37,539 bases of DNA. It comes from Gryganskiella cystojenkinii (Eukaryota > Mortierellomycota > Mortierellomycetes > Mortierellales > Mortierellaceae). A program made the translations under genes and the position numbers. The stretch covers positions 1 through 37,539 of the forward strand of contig JAAAIG010000341.1 in assembly GCA_015852425.1 (NCBI GenBank). Reading direction: 5' to 3'. The notes under the pieces were generated by a model that saw only the letters and a list, made by a program, of their open reading frames with translations, had not been told where the DNA came from and searched no databases. Shown in pieces: positions 27,559 to 37,539 of the stretch (positions are counted from its first letter, which is position 1; every line of letters starts with the position of its first letter).

Positions 27559-30058
27559 ATGGCAATGCTTTCTTTGCAACACACGCTGCCAAAATTGCCT
27601 GTGCCCTCGCTAAACGAGACCCTGGCAAAATACCTCCGCTCCATCGAACCCCTCGCCACTCCAGAGGAACTCGAGCGTAGCAAAGCCTTTGCCAAAGACT
27701 TTGCAAAGCCTGGAGGTCTGGGTCAGACCTTGCAACAGCGTCTTCTTGACGTTGACCGAGCTGCTCCTGATAACTGGCTCGATGATACCTGGTGGATCAG
27801 GTGTGTATTTTGCAATTGACTACAGAGTGTTTTATTTTCCACAAGACTTTACTCTACTTCCCACGAACATATAGTTGCTGACCAAAATTTAACACACAAA
27901 CTACCTTTTTCACTTTCAAACAAACAGCAAAGCTTACCACGAATGGCGTGAGCCTCTCTTGGTCAACTCCAACTGGTACATCCTGATGCGCAATGAACTT
28001 ATCCATCCTACCGAGTTCTATCCCACAGTCGAGAACCCAGCCTTCACTACCTTCCAAGTCAAGCGTGCCGCTCACGTAGCCCAGCAGTTGGTTGACTACA
28101 CCGAAGCGCTTTTTAGGTAAATACAACGGTCTCACGTCTTGTCGAGTCCTATCGGACCTAAGGTCAATGACTCTCCTCGATCGATTCATCATAAAAGTAG
28201 AACTGAACATTTTTCGATTTTCTCATCTGTCTAGCCAAAATATCCCCGTAGAGAAGACGAAGACTGGCGCCCTTTGCATGCACCAATACACTCAGCTGAT
28301 GGGCTTTACGCGTATCCCTCAGCACGGCTGTGACCGCCTGGCATATACCCCCTTTCCTTCGCCTTCAAATTACATTGTCTTGATCATCAATGACCAGCTC
28401 TTCAAGATCAATGTGTACTCCAAGGATAACAAGCGTCTCCTAGATGGAGACTTGGAAAGGTCAGCGGAGTGCATGATCTGTTTGTTATGTGCGAGAGCCT
28501 ATATCACAGCGCTAATGTCCTACTGAATGTCATTCTCATATTTCTAGACTCTTCTTGAATGCTATCAAGCAGTTGGATGTGATCAAGCACTCGGCTCCCA
28601 TTGGACTGTTGACTTGCGATCATCGTGATGCCTGGACCAAGGCGCGTGAACATCTTGTCGTTTTGGACCCCAAGAACCGAGAGTCCCTCCAGACGATCGA
28701 GAACGCGCTCTTCTGCGTCACCTTGGACTCGGCTGCTGAGGCCACCAAGGCTGACCGAAAATCAGACTTTTCAGATTGGGCCAAATTTGGAATGCATGGG
28801 CATGGTGGTCACAACCGTTGGTGCGACAAGTCTCTGAACTTGATCTTTGAACGTGATGGCAAGTTTGTGTGCCATGGCGAGGTAAGAGGCACTGCAACAA
28901 GTTGCGCCGAGATTGAAGTGTTTCGTAAGTTCAATCGTTTTGTTGCTGACGAATAGTTCTCGTTTTCTTTACATCTTCATGAGTAGCACTCTCCATGTGA
29001 TGCTCTTATTCCAGCTTTGATCATGGACACCATCGTCCGCAAGCCTACCGAAATGAACGCTCCAAGCACAAATGCCATCGTCGATACCCCTCAACATTTG
29101 GCTTTTGTCACGGATGCCACCACTGACAAACATATTAAGGCTGCTTCTGTCACGATTGAGGCGTTATCAAGAAACAGTGACTGTGGCATTGTCCACTTCG
29201 ACGAATATGGCTCAGACTATGTCAAGAAAGTTGGTATGTGTGTCTTGTATGGACTTTCAAGACCTGCTTCTATTTGGAAGCTTGAGCATTAGCTAACTCG
29301 ATCGGTCTTTTTCTCTGCCACAATAGTCAAAGCCTCTCCTGATGCATACATGCAGATGGCTATCCAGCTTGGATACTACAAGCAGATTGGCGAGCCCTGC
29401 GCTACTTATGAGACTGGGTCGACTCGTCAGTTCCGTCACGGACGCACAGAGACCACCCGCACACTTAGCAAGGAGAGCTTGGCGTTCTGCAAAGCCATGC
29501 AAGATCCCTCGGCTAAGGTAAAGCCGCCTTCGTTTGTTCTAGTATTCTCCGTCATGGGTTTGGTCCTTGCTTGCTTATTAATACCTCATTTTTCTCTGAA
29601 CGAATATATAATATTCTGTCCAGCCCGAGGAGAAAGTAAAACTTCTCCGAGCTGCCATTGGAGCCCATTCCCAGTACCAAAAAGATGCTGCCAATGGTAA
29701 GGGCTGTGACCGTCACTTAATGGGTCTTCGTCTTTGCCTCCAGCCTGGCGAGTCCCACGGATTGTTCCAGGAGCCAATCTTTACCAAGAGCTCCAGCTTC
29801 CTTCTTTCGACCTCTGGACTCTTTGCCGGTGACAACTTTGTCGGCACTGGCTTCGGAGCCATGTACCCGGATGGTTATGGTATCAACTATTTGGCTGGAG
29901 GCAAGACCTTGAAGTTTGGTGTCGAATCCAAGTTTGAGAGCAAGGTCACGAGCACAAAGGTGTTTGGTGACCACCTTCGACAGGCACTGCGCGATATGAG
30001 GACAGCGGTTGAGCAGACTCTTCCTGAAGAGCAGCGTAAGATTGCCGCCAAGCTGTAA
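27559..30058 (+). CDS. Carnitine O-acetyltransferase with C-terminal peroxisomal signal, 7 exons
   Basis: Transfers acetyl groups between CoA and carnitine so acetyl units can leave peroxisomes or enter mitochondria during growth on fatty acids, acetate or ethanol. Exons are 27559-27800, 27928-28116, 28235-28459, 28548-28881, 28987-29233, 29327-29517 and 29624-30058, giving 620 residues, normal for the family. The N-terminal substrate-domain signature LPKLPVPSLNETLAKYL is present. The catalytic His (GEHSPCDA, His331) is the first codon of exon 5. YETGSTRQFRHGRTE, the STS motif in FLLSTSGL and PDGYGINY match carnitine acyltransferases. The chain ends Ala-Lys-Leu, a type 1 peroxisomal targeting signal. 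The short N-terminus is not clearly a mitochondrial presequence, though dual targeting as in yeast Cat2 remains possible. Choice of acetyl over longer acyl groups is inferred from overall similarity. Confidence 0.95.
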
Positions 30059-32660
30059 AAGTAATCGTCTTCTCACATAACCCACGTTAAGCTAGTGCGA
30101 CCCTTGACAAAGAAGCGAATGCTGACGTCGTTTCGCATTAATACTCCACTTGAAGTGTGGACCAAACAACAAATAATAATTTTTCTAGTCAGATATGCAC
30201 TGAGAAGTGGGGTTTTTTGGACTGTATCAACAAGCGTGTTTTCTTGAGGGCCGCAGTGCGCAGGCACCAAATACCAAATGCTGTGTTGCCTTTTCTTTCT
30301 GATTGGCGACCACCCGAACTGGTTCTTCTGATTTTGGCCCGGGTGTAGCTATATTTTGTTCCGCTGCTGGGTGGTTTGTGTCAATTGGCCGTTTTTCATT
30401 GTCTTTTGGAGTGTGTGCGTTCCTGTGTACCACACAAACATGAGGCAGAGAGCAAGTGACCTTTTTTTCTGTGTTTCGATTTATTGTAGTTCCAAGGAAA
30501 GATCCCACACCCAAACAAAGGTAAGCGAAGGATTAAGATTTTGTTTCAATCGTCCACCTTTTTTCAATTGAATTGTGTAGGAAGATATCGCGTCGCTGGC
30601 TAGGGTGTTCTGTTTGTCGAATGAGTAATGAGATTGTCATTTCCGCCCTTTACGCCTGTCCCTTTCCCTTCCTTTGCGTTTCTGTGTCCCATAGCAGAAA
30701 GAGATGAAATAATTTAAATGCTCACTGTTCATCTTTGTCAGTTGTGTCTTTGTGCTCTCAACCGTTTTTTTTTTTGTCTGTTGCTCGTCGCAGCTGTTCT
30801 CTCTTTTCTTCATGATCGACTCTTCGGCAGTTGTGCCAAGAGCGGTGGGGAAGAGCAACGACACATGTCCAAAGGTGGGACTTGTGCAGCGTTTGTTATG
30901 CAGGGCGCAGAGGTACTCAAGGAAAAAGAAGTTACTTCTTTTGCCCGAACGACATTAGTCTAGTGAATTGCTTCTCAAAGTACCTTTGAACTAGTACCTC
31001 CTCCTTCGCGTTGCTCTTCTATCCCTCCCTTTCCCACCTCGCCCACCATCCATCACGCTTGCGATTGCCACAAAAAAACGTGCATGCGATTGACTTGTCG
31101 CAACCACACAGAAGCAACAAAACAGAAAATCGAACAAGAAGTACCCTTTTTTGAACAACACATTGCACTCAAACGAAAGAACTCGTGTGTTAAGCTGGAA
31201 TGAAAGAACCATAGAATTAGAGAACCATTGAAAGAAAAAAAGAGAAATCGATTAAGCTAGTTGTAAGCTCATATCGTCATCAATTATTTTGTCCTGCCTT
31301 TTGCTTGTGTGCGCTCGCCCCATTGTTGGCCCTCTTTTTTTGTTGTGTTGGTTCATTTTGTGTTTTTTTTTTGGGAAATCACAAAAGACGCAAACAAATG
31401 AAATCATGAATAACGGGGACTTTTATTCTCTCGAGAATGTCCACAAGCTCATCCAAAAAATAAAGAAAAAGAGTTTTGTTAAAGCACGAGACGGGACTCG
31501 GAAGCCTCGGTTCTGTCACCGAAGGGAACAAAAATATCTTGGCCATTGATATGGGAAAAGAGGTGACGAGAACGATGAAATGCAAACGCGCCGTGTTTGG
31601 GGAGCAGGTAAAAAAAACACAAAAACAGTGCTGTTTTAATCGTTTTGCACTGCCGTTCGCACTCTCCCTCTATCGCTTCTTGTGGTCAGCTAGTGTTTGT
31701 TCGAGCGGCCGCTATTTTGTCGCATGTTGTGATTGTTGGTGTTGTTGCTGCAGCGTCCTGTGCAGTCTTTGTTGTTGTTTTGAACAAAAACAGCAGAGAG
31801 ACAGAAGGAAGGGGAAGGCAACGAAAAATAACGCCATTGACAAGTACAGTACGACAACACAACAAGAAGCGTAGACGAGGAGCCTGGACTTCTTCGATTT
31901 TTCTCAGAGACAAAGAAGCAAGGGGAAAGTGTCCAGCTTTTTTAGAAGCAACAAACAGCAGCGAAAATAACAGCGCGAGTCGGGGAAAATAAAAAGACAA
32001 GGAATCCCCTCCCTGTCCCTTTCTGTCCCTGTAGTTATTGATATGCGCTGTAGGTCTTTTTTGACCGAGGATGCGAAGAGAAAATCAAAGAGAGCCTTAC
32101 TTCGTCTTCATTCCTTCTTTCTCCTCTTCATTGAAGTCCATTCATCCATCCATCCATCCATCATTTCATTCATTGTCCATCCCACTCCTCCCCTTTGATT
32201 TGTGCCTGACTATCATTGTTGCTGGCTCACATCAAACTCTTCCCTCATCCGACGCACATACTTCTCTCTAGTTTCTTTTTCTTTCGACTCTCACCTCTGT
32301 ACACCCTCACTGCTCTGACGACCCGCAGTTTCCTTTCTCTTCTACTTGTTCCATTACCGTTGGGGGGTTCATTCGTTATTACCCTCTCCTCTGACAATCA
32401 AATCCTCAAACTCCTTATATTTATTTTTACTCACATTATTCCCACAACGACAACTTCCCCCCTGCCTCCACTTCTTCGATTCGCCACTTCCAATATATTT
32501 TTATCCAGTCTCATTTCAATTGATTGCCTCGGTTCCTGAACAAAAAAAAGAAAAAAGTCAGCCGTAACCCCTTCTCCCTCCCTCGGAAGAGCAGTAACCG
32601 AACAACAAAAAAAAGCAGACAATCAGTCCTCTCCGTTAACCACCCCATTCCGCAGGGGCC
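30059..32660. other. Intergenic region between carnitine acetyltransferase and Zn2Cys6 gene
   Basis: This 2.6 kb lies between two tandem plus-strand genes. It contains the 3' UTR of the first and, from about 32000 on, a T/C-rich stretch that probably includes the promoter and leader of the second. A CATC microsatellite (about 32142-32162) is present. Short open frames in 30700-32000 are built from homopolymer-rich sequence and show no conserved features. Confidence 0.5.
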
Positions 32661-35600
32661 ATGCATGAGAACGCCAGCCATGGTCACTCGCAGGCCAAAG
32701 CCTTTTGGTGAGTTTTTCCCCTCCTCGTCCTCTATCTTTTGAATTGGCACCAGTGCTTCCCTTCTCCCTTCGACTGTGTCCCCGTCACACACACAGCGCA
32801 CACGCACGCTCTTTCTCTCTCTTTCTCAGCCCTGTTTTTTCCTCTGCGGGAGGATTATGCTCAACTTTTTCATTTTTTTTCTAATATTTATTTTTACGTT
32901 TGCGCCCACCCTCCTTCCCCACTCACACACGCCCTTGTTCACTCGCTCCACTTAACACCCCTTTGTCCCGCCAATACACACAACACCCACACACAAAAAA
33001 ACCCTCAACCGCACTCTTCGAGTCAGACCCTCGCTTTATTGTTCTCTATGGCAGATGGAAAAAAACAAAAAGAAATAAGGAAGTTCGTTTTCCTCACTCC
33101 GACAATTTACCCCCTCATCCATCATCTCAGCTCTTCTTCCCCCCCGTTCAAATCGGTGGCAAATCGTCCGGTATAATATTTCAATTCTCAATTTTTTTCT
33201 TTTCTTCAAACTCCTTCAAAACGGTCTCCAAAACGGGCAACCATCTGAGCACCAACATTCTCATGTTTGCCTGAAATATCGCACGCACCTGCAGGGAGAA
33301 AAGAAAAATTACAAAGACATGCGCATCGTTTCTGTTCAGGAACAGAGCTTTTTTTTGCTGTCACGGAGCACATCATGCGCAATAGAGCAATTGAGCGAGA
33401 GGGGACTGATTGTTCCTCCGGAACTGATATCTGATGAAATGATGCATCGCTACGAATACTAACTCCTGGTTTTTATTTTCTCAATCCGTCTCTATCTCTA
33501 TACCTACCCTCTTCACCTGTCCTTTTCCATGACCACATCCACACCGCTGTTCCATTCACTTGCTCTTTTGTTCTTCGACACTGCTCTTGTTTATCTTCCG
33601 GCGCTCGTGTGCGCTCTTTCTGTCTGCCCAAATCTGTCCTCCTTTCTCCCTCGTAATATGTCACTGCCTGTGTACGGTGACACAGGTCAAACCTTGCGCA
33701 TGAATCTACCCCATCCACATCCTCACGATCCTCGTCGTCATCCTTGTCAGCTCCACCTCCCATCCTCCCTCACTCTGACCTCCACAGGATAGCGCCTAAA
33801 AAGCCAACGAAACGGATCCGAATCTCGACTGCCTGTATCAATTGTCGCCATAAAAAGATCAAATGCGATGGTCAGGTCCCCTGTGGACACTGTGAAAAGT
33901 TTCGAACCGAGTGTATCTATCCAACAGCAAACAAACCCGCGAACCAAGAGTATGTCGAGACTCTCGAGAACAGACTCAAGAGCGTCGAATCGCATCTTCA
34001 TGGTCTCCTCTCCCGTGGTTGGGGTAAAGGTGCCGGTTCGGCTATGAATGTTGATAACGAACCCTTGGATCTCATTTCGGACACAGAATCTGTTAGCCCT
34101 TATACCCCACTCTCTGTCCCCGCCACCCCTCCCAACAACCGCACCTCACTTACCGGCAATAGCAACAGCGGACATAGTAATATCGATGATCACTCTGCCA
34201 CTTCTTCTTCAACATCACTACCCGCGCAACGACATATTCTCAACACCTCGGCCTTGATCAGTCATCTCTCTGGAACATCGATTGCCACGCCTATTCTTTC
34301 CAACAACGACACGGGTTCCGAGACGGAGGATCAAACCTTTGCCACGGATGAGTGCATGGACGTATTAAGCGTTCTTGTCGGTGGTCTTCGTGTCGACCGG
34401 GACGGTACCGCAAACTATATCCCCAAGGTGCTCGGTCAACGTGAGCAATCGTACAACGATGCACGGCGATATGGATCCACAAGCTCAACCGAGTTTCCGG
34501 ACTTCTCCGCTTTGGACTGGGAAACGACCGAGTCTCCTCAGTCCTATACCCTCCCAAGCTCGTTGTTGACGCCCAGGGCCATCGGTGCGTTGATGGATAT
34601 TTACTTCAACAGTGTTCATACTTTCCTGCCCGTCATCCACAAGACCAGTTTCCTGACCCTGTGTCAAGATAGTGAGTATCGTGTACCACCCTTCCTTTTG
34701 ATGTCCATTTGTGCGGTCGCGGCACGACATGCCACCGATTTTGAACTCCGAGAGATCCCCGAGCTTGCGAACCTCAAGAGCCATCATGCCCTCTTTGACC
34801 ATGCCCGTGTACTTTTGGATACCTACATGGATGTCCCAAGACTGAGTACCGTCCAGGGTCTCTTGCTTCTCGCCTACTACCAGATCAAGGAAAAACGGCA
34901 GGGACATTTCTTCCGTATTCGAATGTATGTCAACATGGCGACCCGGATGGCACTCGATATGGGTCTCCAACGGGCATTGCGTGCGTCTGTAAACGAGATT
35001 GAGGCCAGTTATACCGGTGACAGTGTCACTAGCGCTGTTACCATGCCCTCATCCACCCACCCACGTCTGAGAGATATGCAAACTCGATCCTCGGTCGAGA
35101 AACGGTCCGCGATGCATCAAGAGGACTGCTTAGCCTGGCTCGGTTGTTTCTTCCTCGACGGTCTCACGAGCAGTCTAATGGGTCTCGAGTACAGTATCAC
35201 AAATGCTGGGTTGGATATGCGTCGGTTAATCCTCGAGGCAAGTCAGATGACGGACACGGTCCAGGGAGCCACCTTGATCTTTTGGTACCATCATCTGGAG
35301 CTCGTTCAGATTTACCGTCGAATCTGCGTCTTTTACAAAGCGATCAAGAATGACAGGCTCCTAGTACGAGCTGTCAAAGGCGTGGACATGCACGCAATTG
35401 CGACCTCGTTGGACGATTGGTTGTTGAACTTGCCACCACATCTGGTTTACATCGATCATCAGGTCACGGGCGCCGCGTTACCTTCGTATTATACCCTCTA
35501 CTTGCATCGGTTCTTTTATAGTCACCGATTGTTGTTGTACCGTCCCCTGATCTCGAGCAAGGCCCATCGTGGTGACCTGCGCGATGCCAACTCTGCGATC

Positions 35601-37359
35601 GCGAAATGTTCCCAGGCTGCCTCGATGTTGACCCAGATTGGCGAGATAATCTTCCAGAACTATAGTTGGCCCTGGCCCGGTTGTGGACTGTTTGCATACC
35701 ACATGTTGCAAGCGGCCGAGATCCATGTCTTCCAGATGGTGACCCATTCGACCGTGGACGCCCAGAGTCTTTATTACCGGACGATCGATCTCCTCAAGGG
35801 GTATATGAGTCTGGCCAAGTTACCCGAGTTGGAGAAGGATGTGGCGTCGATGGAGGAGATGGTGAGTAACTTCTTGCTCTCGCCCCAGGATCCCTCCATA
35901 TCTTCGACGGCGAATTTCTCGCAGCCACAACAACATCAACAACAACAACAACAACAGCAACAACAACAGCAACAACATGTCGTGGCCACACCTGCGTCCG
36001 AGTACAGCTACGCGAGCGTCATGTCCCCTGGTTCTCCGGTGGAGTCTGTGGCGAGGATGACAATGAACCACCATCACAACAGCAGCAGCTACAACGGCCG
36101 AAACATGAACCATGGCAACAACAGTAACAACAACCAGTACGGCACTGCCAACGGCAATAACAACATGGGACACAAAGATGGTCATTCCGAGGACACAAAC
36201 ATGTTCTCGCCCATGCAGACCCACGCATATGCCTCATTTGATCCTACCAACAGAGGATTCCGTTCTATGGCTAGCGGAGCAAATTTCTTGGACCAACATC
36301 ACCCGCAGCACCAGCAACAAGGGTCCATGTCCAGCATGGGATTCGATATGTCGTCCACGATGTCATCCGCGGCTCCATCACAACCGAATTCGGCATCCGT
36401 GTATGATCCCACCACGGGCACGATGCCGTTTTATGCCTCTTCAGGTGCTGGGTCGTCCATGAGCATGTTTGATTCTCAATCGGGTCACAACAATAATAGC
36501 AACGGTGGTAATGGTATCGCTTATACCCACCCCTCGTTCCTTCAGCCAACGCTTGCCCCCGTAGGTGACTTGCTTGGACTTGGTCAAGTTGATAACCGGT
36601 CGTCATCAGCTGCGACTCCATCCATCGCAGCCCGGACCTCGCCTACGACGTCCACTGTTTCCGAGAGTAGGAATAGTACCAAGAAGAAGTCTCCAGTGCC
36701 ACCACCCAAGCCTCCAAAACGTATCCTTCCCCAGTCAACGGGTAGCTCCAGCTCTTCGGGTGTAAGCCAGTCTCTAAAACCGCCCGTGCCCAAGAAACCC
36801 ACAAGGTTGTCGGAGGTGCCAACGCCAAGATGGATCGCGCCTCGTCCCGAGACGGCCTTGGCCCCCATGGTCGTGCCCTTGATTCCCTCCAGCTCTGGCC
36901 CAGATATGTATTACTCGGGTCCCTCCGGTGGCAACGGCGGAGCTAAACCTTCGGCTAGTACCAATGGTGGAATGCCCCCACCTCCAACACCCTCTTCCTC
37001 AACACCTGCAGGTTCGGATGCAGGTTCTAGCAGGACGTTTAAGGTCTTGCAACCACAACAGACGCTTTATGGTATGGGTGCGCTGACAAACTCTTTGGGA
37101 GTGGAGCAGCAGATCCACCCTGTGGAGGAGAGTCCCGCACCCGCCCCGGCACGTCCTTACTTCGAAGGTCATGAGGATGCTTTCCTTTACTTGCAATGTA
37201 TGTTTATCTTTAATGTTTCAAGCCTTTTCTTTTATTGTTCCCAATGCCTGATGCTGAGTATCGTTACTGACATCTCGTTTTCTTTTTATTTTGCCTTTAA
37301 TAGCAGTGAACCCACACCTGTTTGACCCATTGCCACCGCATCGACGACCTGTTATCTAA
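32661..37359 (+). CDS. Zn2Cys6 transcription factor with fungal-specific regulatory domain, 3 exons
   Basis: Exons 32661-32707, 33788-37197 and 37304-37359 give 1170 residues. The first exon (MHENASHGHSQ) is inferred: the main frame has no upstream in-frame ATG before the zinc cluster, an acceptor (tccacag/GATAGC) sits just before it, and this is the upstream ATG-plus-donor pair I found that fits the required phase 2. The binuclear cluster has Cys32, 35, 42, 48, 51 and 58, spaced C-x2-C-x6-C-x5-C-x2-C-x6-C, with a following short coiled coil (YVETLENRLKSVESHL) for dimerisation. The middle homology region starts near LMDIYFNSVHTFLPVIHKTSF, as in PF04082 proteins. The C-terminal third is disordered: poly-Gln near residue 728, Asn/His/Ser-rich parts, and a Pro-rich part with PxxPxK motifs. 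Nuclear regulator; target pathway unknown. Confidence 0.88.
32708..33787 (+). other. Long first intron (1080 bp) of the Zn2Cys6 gene
   Basis: The donor is TTTTG/gtgagt and the acceptor tccacag/GATAGC, phase 2 on both sides, giving a Trp codon at the join. It is T/C-rich and contains several ATG codons out of the main frame. A further small coding exon or an alternative first exon inside it cannot be excluded. Confidence 0.5.
35924..35976 (+). repeat. CAA/CAG repeat encoding poly-Gln
   Basis: A tract of Gln codons, broken once by His, lies in the Zn2Cys6 factor just after the regulatory domain. CAA and CAG are mixed. Gln-rich tracts are common in fungal activators and often vary in length between strains. 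Confidence 0.85.
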
Positions 37360-37539
37360 AAACTGAACAAAGATGTCGCTGGTACTCTTCCTCCACTCTA
37401 AATTAATAGTAAGAAAATGACACTCCGAGGGTCAGCACCCTTGTCGAGTTTTCTTTTTCTTTTTGTTGATGCCGCTCCAACACCGCCGACAGTACTTTTC
37501 TTTGTCATCGGCCATGACTCTCCTGTTTATTATCCCTCC
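37360..37539. other. Right-edge sequence downstream of the Zn2Cys6 gene
   Basis: Likely 3' UTR and spacer. Nothing coding is supported in this short stretch. Confidence 0.5.

Noticed and set aside
30700..32000. Several 70-130-codon frames in the spacer before the Zn2Cys6 gene
   Set aside because: They overlap each other on both strands, consist of Ser/Phe/Leu/Lys-rich low-complexity sequence, and show no family motif.
32142..32172. Tandem CATC/CATT repeats
   Set aside because: A simple microsatellite without spacer-repeat structure; not a CRISPR or regulatory array.
33529..33792. Short frame with ATG just upstream of the Zn2Cys6 exon
   Set aside because: It is in another frame from the zinc cluster. 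Using its internal donor-like site (ACAG/gtcaaa) creates a stop at the join.

Overview
The window is nuclear DNA of a filamentous fungus. The genes carry many short introns (about 95-230 bp, GT..AG) and have T/C-rich leaders. The gene set includes a class IV-type chitin synthase, a Zn2Cys6 regulator, a peroxisome-targeted carnitine acetyltransferase and a SulP sulfate permease. The codon choice, the frequent homopolymer runs and the gene style suggest an early-diverging lineage, most likely Mucoromycota/Mortierellomycotina, but that placement is inference only. There is one 10-N assembly gap (16794-16803). I found no rRNA or tRNA gene, transposon, CRISPR array or viral sequence.

Layout. Four genes lie on the minus strand at the left: SulP permease (420-3040, 5 exons), HAD-like hydrolase (3896-4879, intronless), a small OB-fold single-stranded nucleic-acid-binding protein of SOSS-B/SSB type (5684-6794, 4 exons), and a ubiquitin-like/ribosomal protein eS31 fusion (8014-8681, 2 exons). 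A 3.5 kb divergent intergenic region follows. The plus strand then carries chitin synthase (12218-16637, 3 exons) and a very large, low-complexity, apparently secreted and GPI-anchored protein (17208-21347, 2 exons). Convergent to it is a two-finger C2H2 transcription factor (21574-26145, minus, 3 exons). Divergent from that is a peroxisomal-type carnitine acetyltransferase (27559-30058, plus, 7 exons). Last is a Zn2Cys6 transcription factor with fungal-specific domain (32661-37359, plus, 3 exons).

All exon joins were made by eye. In every multi-exon gene the phases agree, the summed exon length is divisible by three, and conserved family sequence reads across most joins. The weakest joins are the long first introns of the two transcription factor genes (790 and 1080 bp). 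They rest on splice-site consensus and phase, with no conserved protein there to confirm them.

The genes do not form one pathway. The chitin synthase and the secreted polyampholyte next to it are both plausibly cell-wall related. The most unusual items are three. The ubiquitin moiety fused to eS31 has lost the Ile44 patch, Lys29/33/63 and Arg72/74 but keeps the C-terminal Gly-Gly. The secreted protein is built from charge-segregated blocks (51-bp tandem repeats, about 21 Asp in a row, Lys/Asn-rich modules) and carries an in-frame 132-bp intron. The HAD protein has Gly in place of the second motif-I aspartate. No multi-gene undescribed system is evident.
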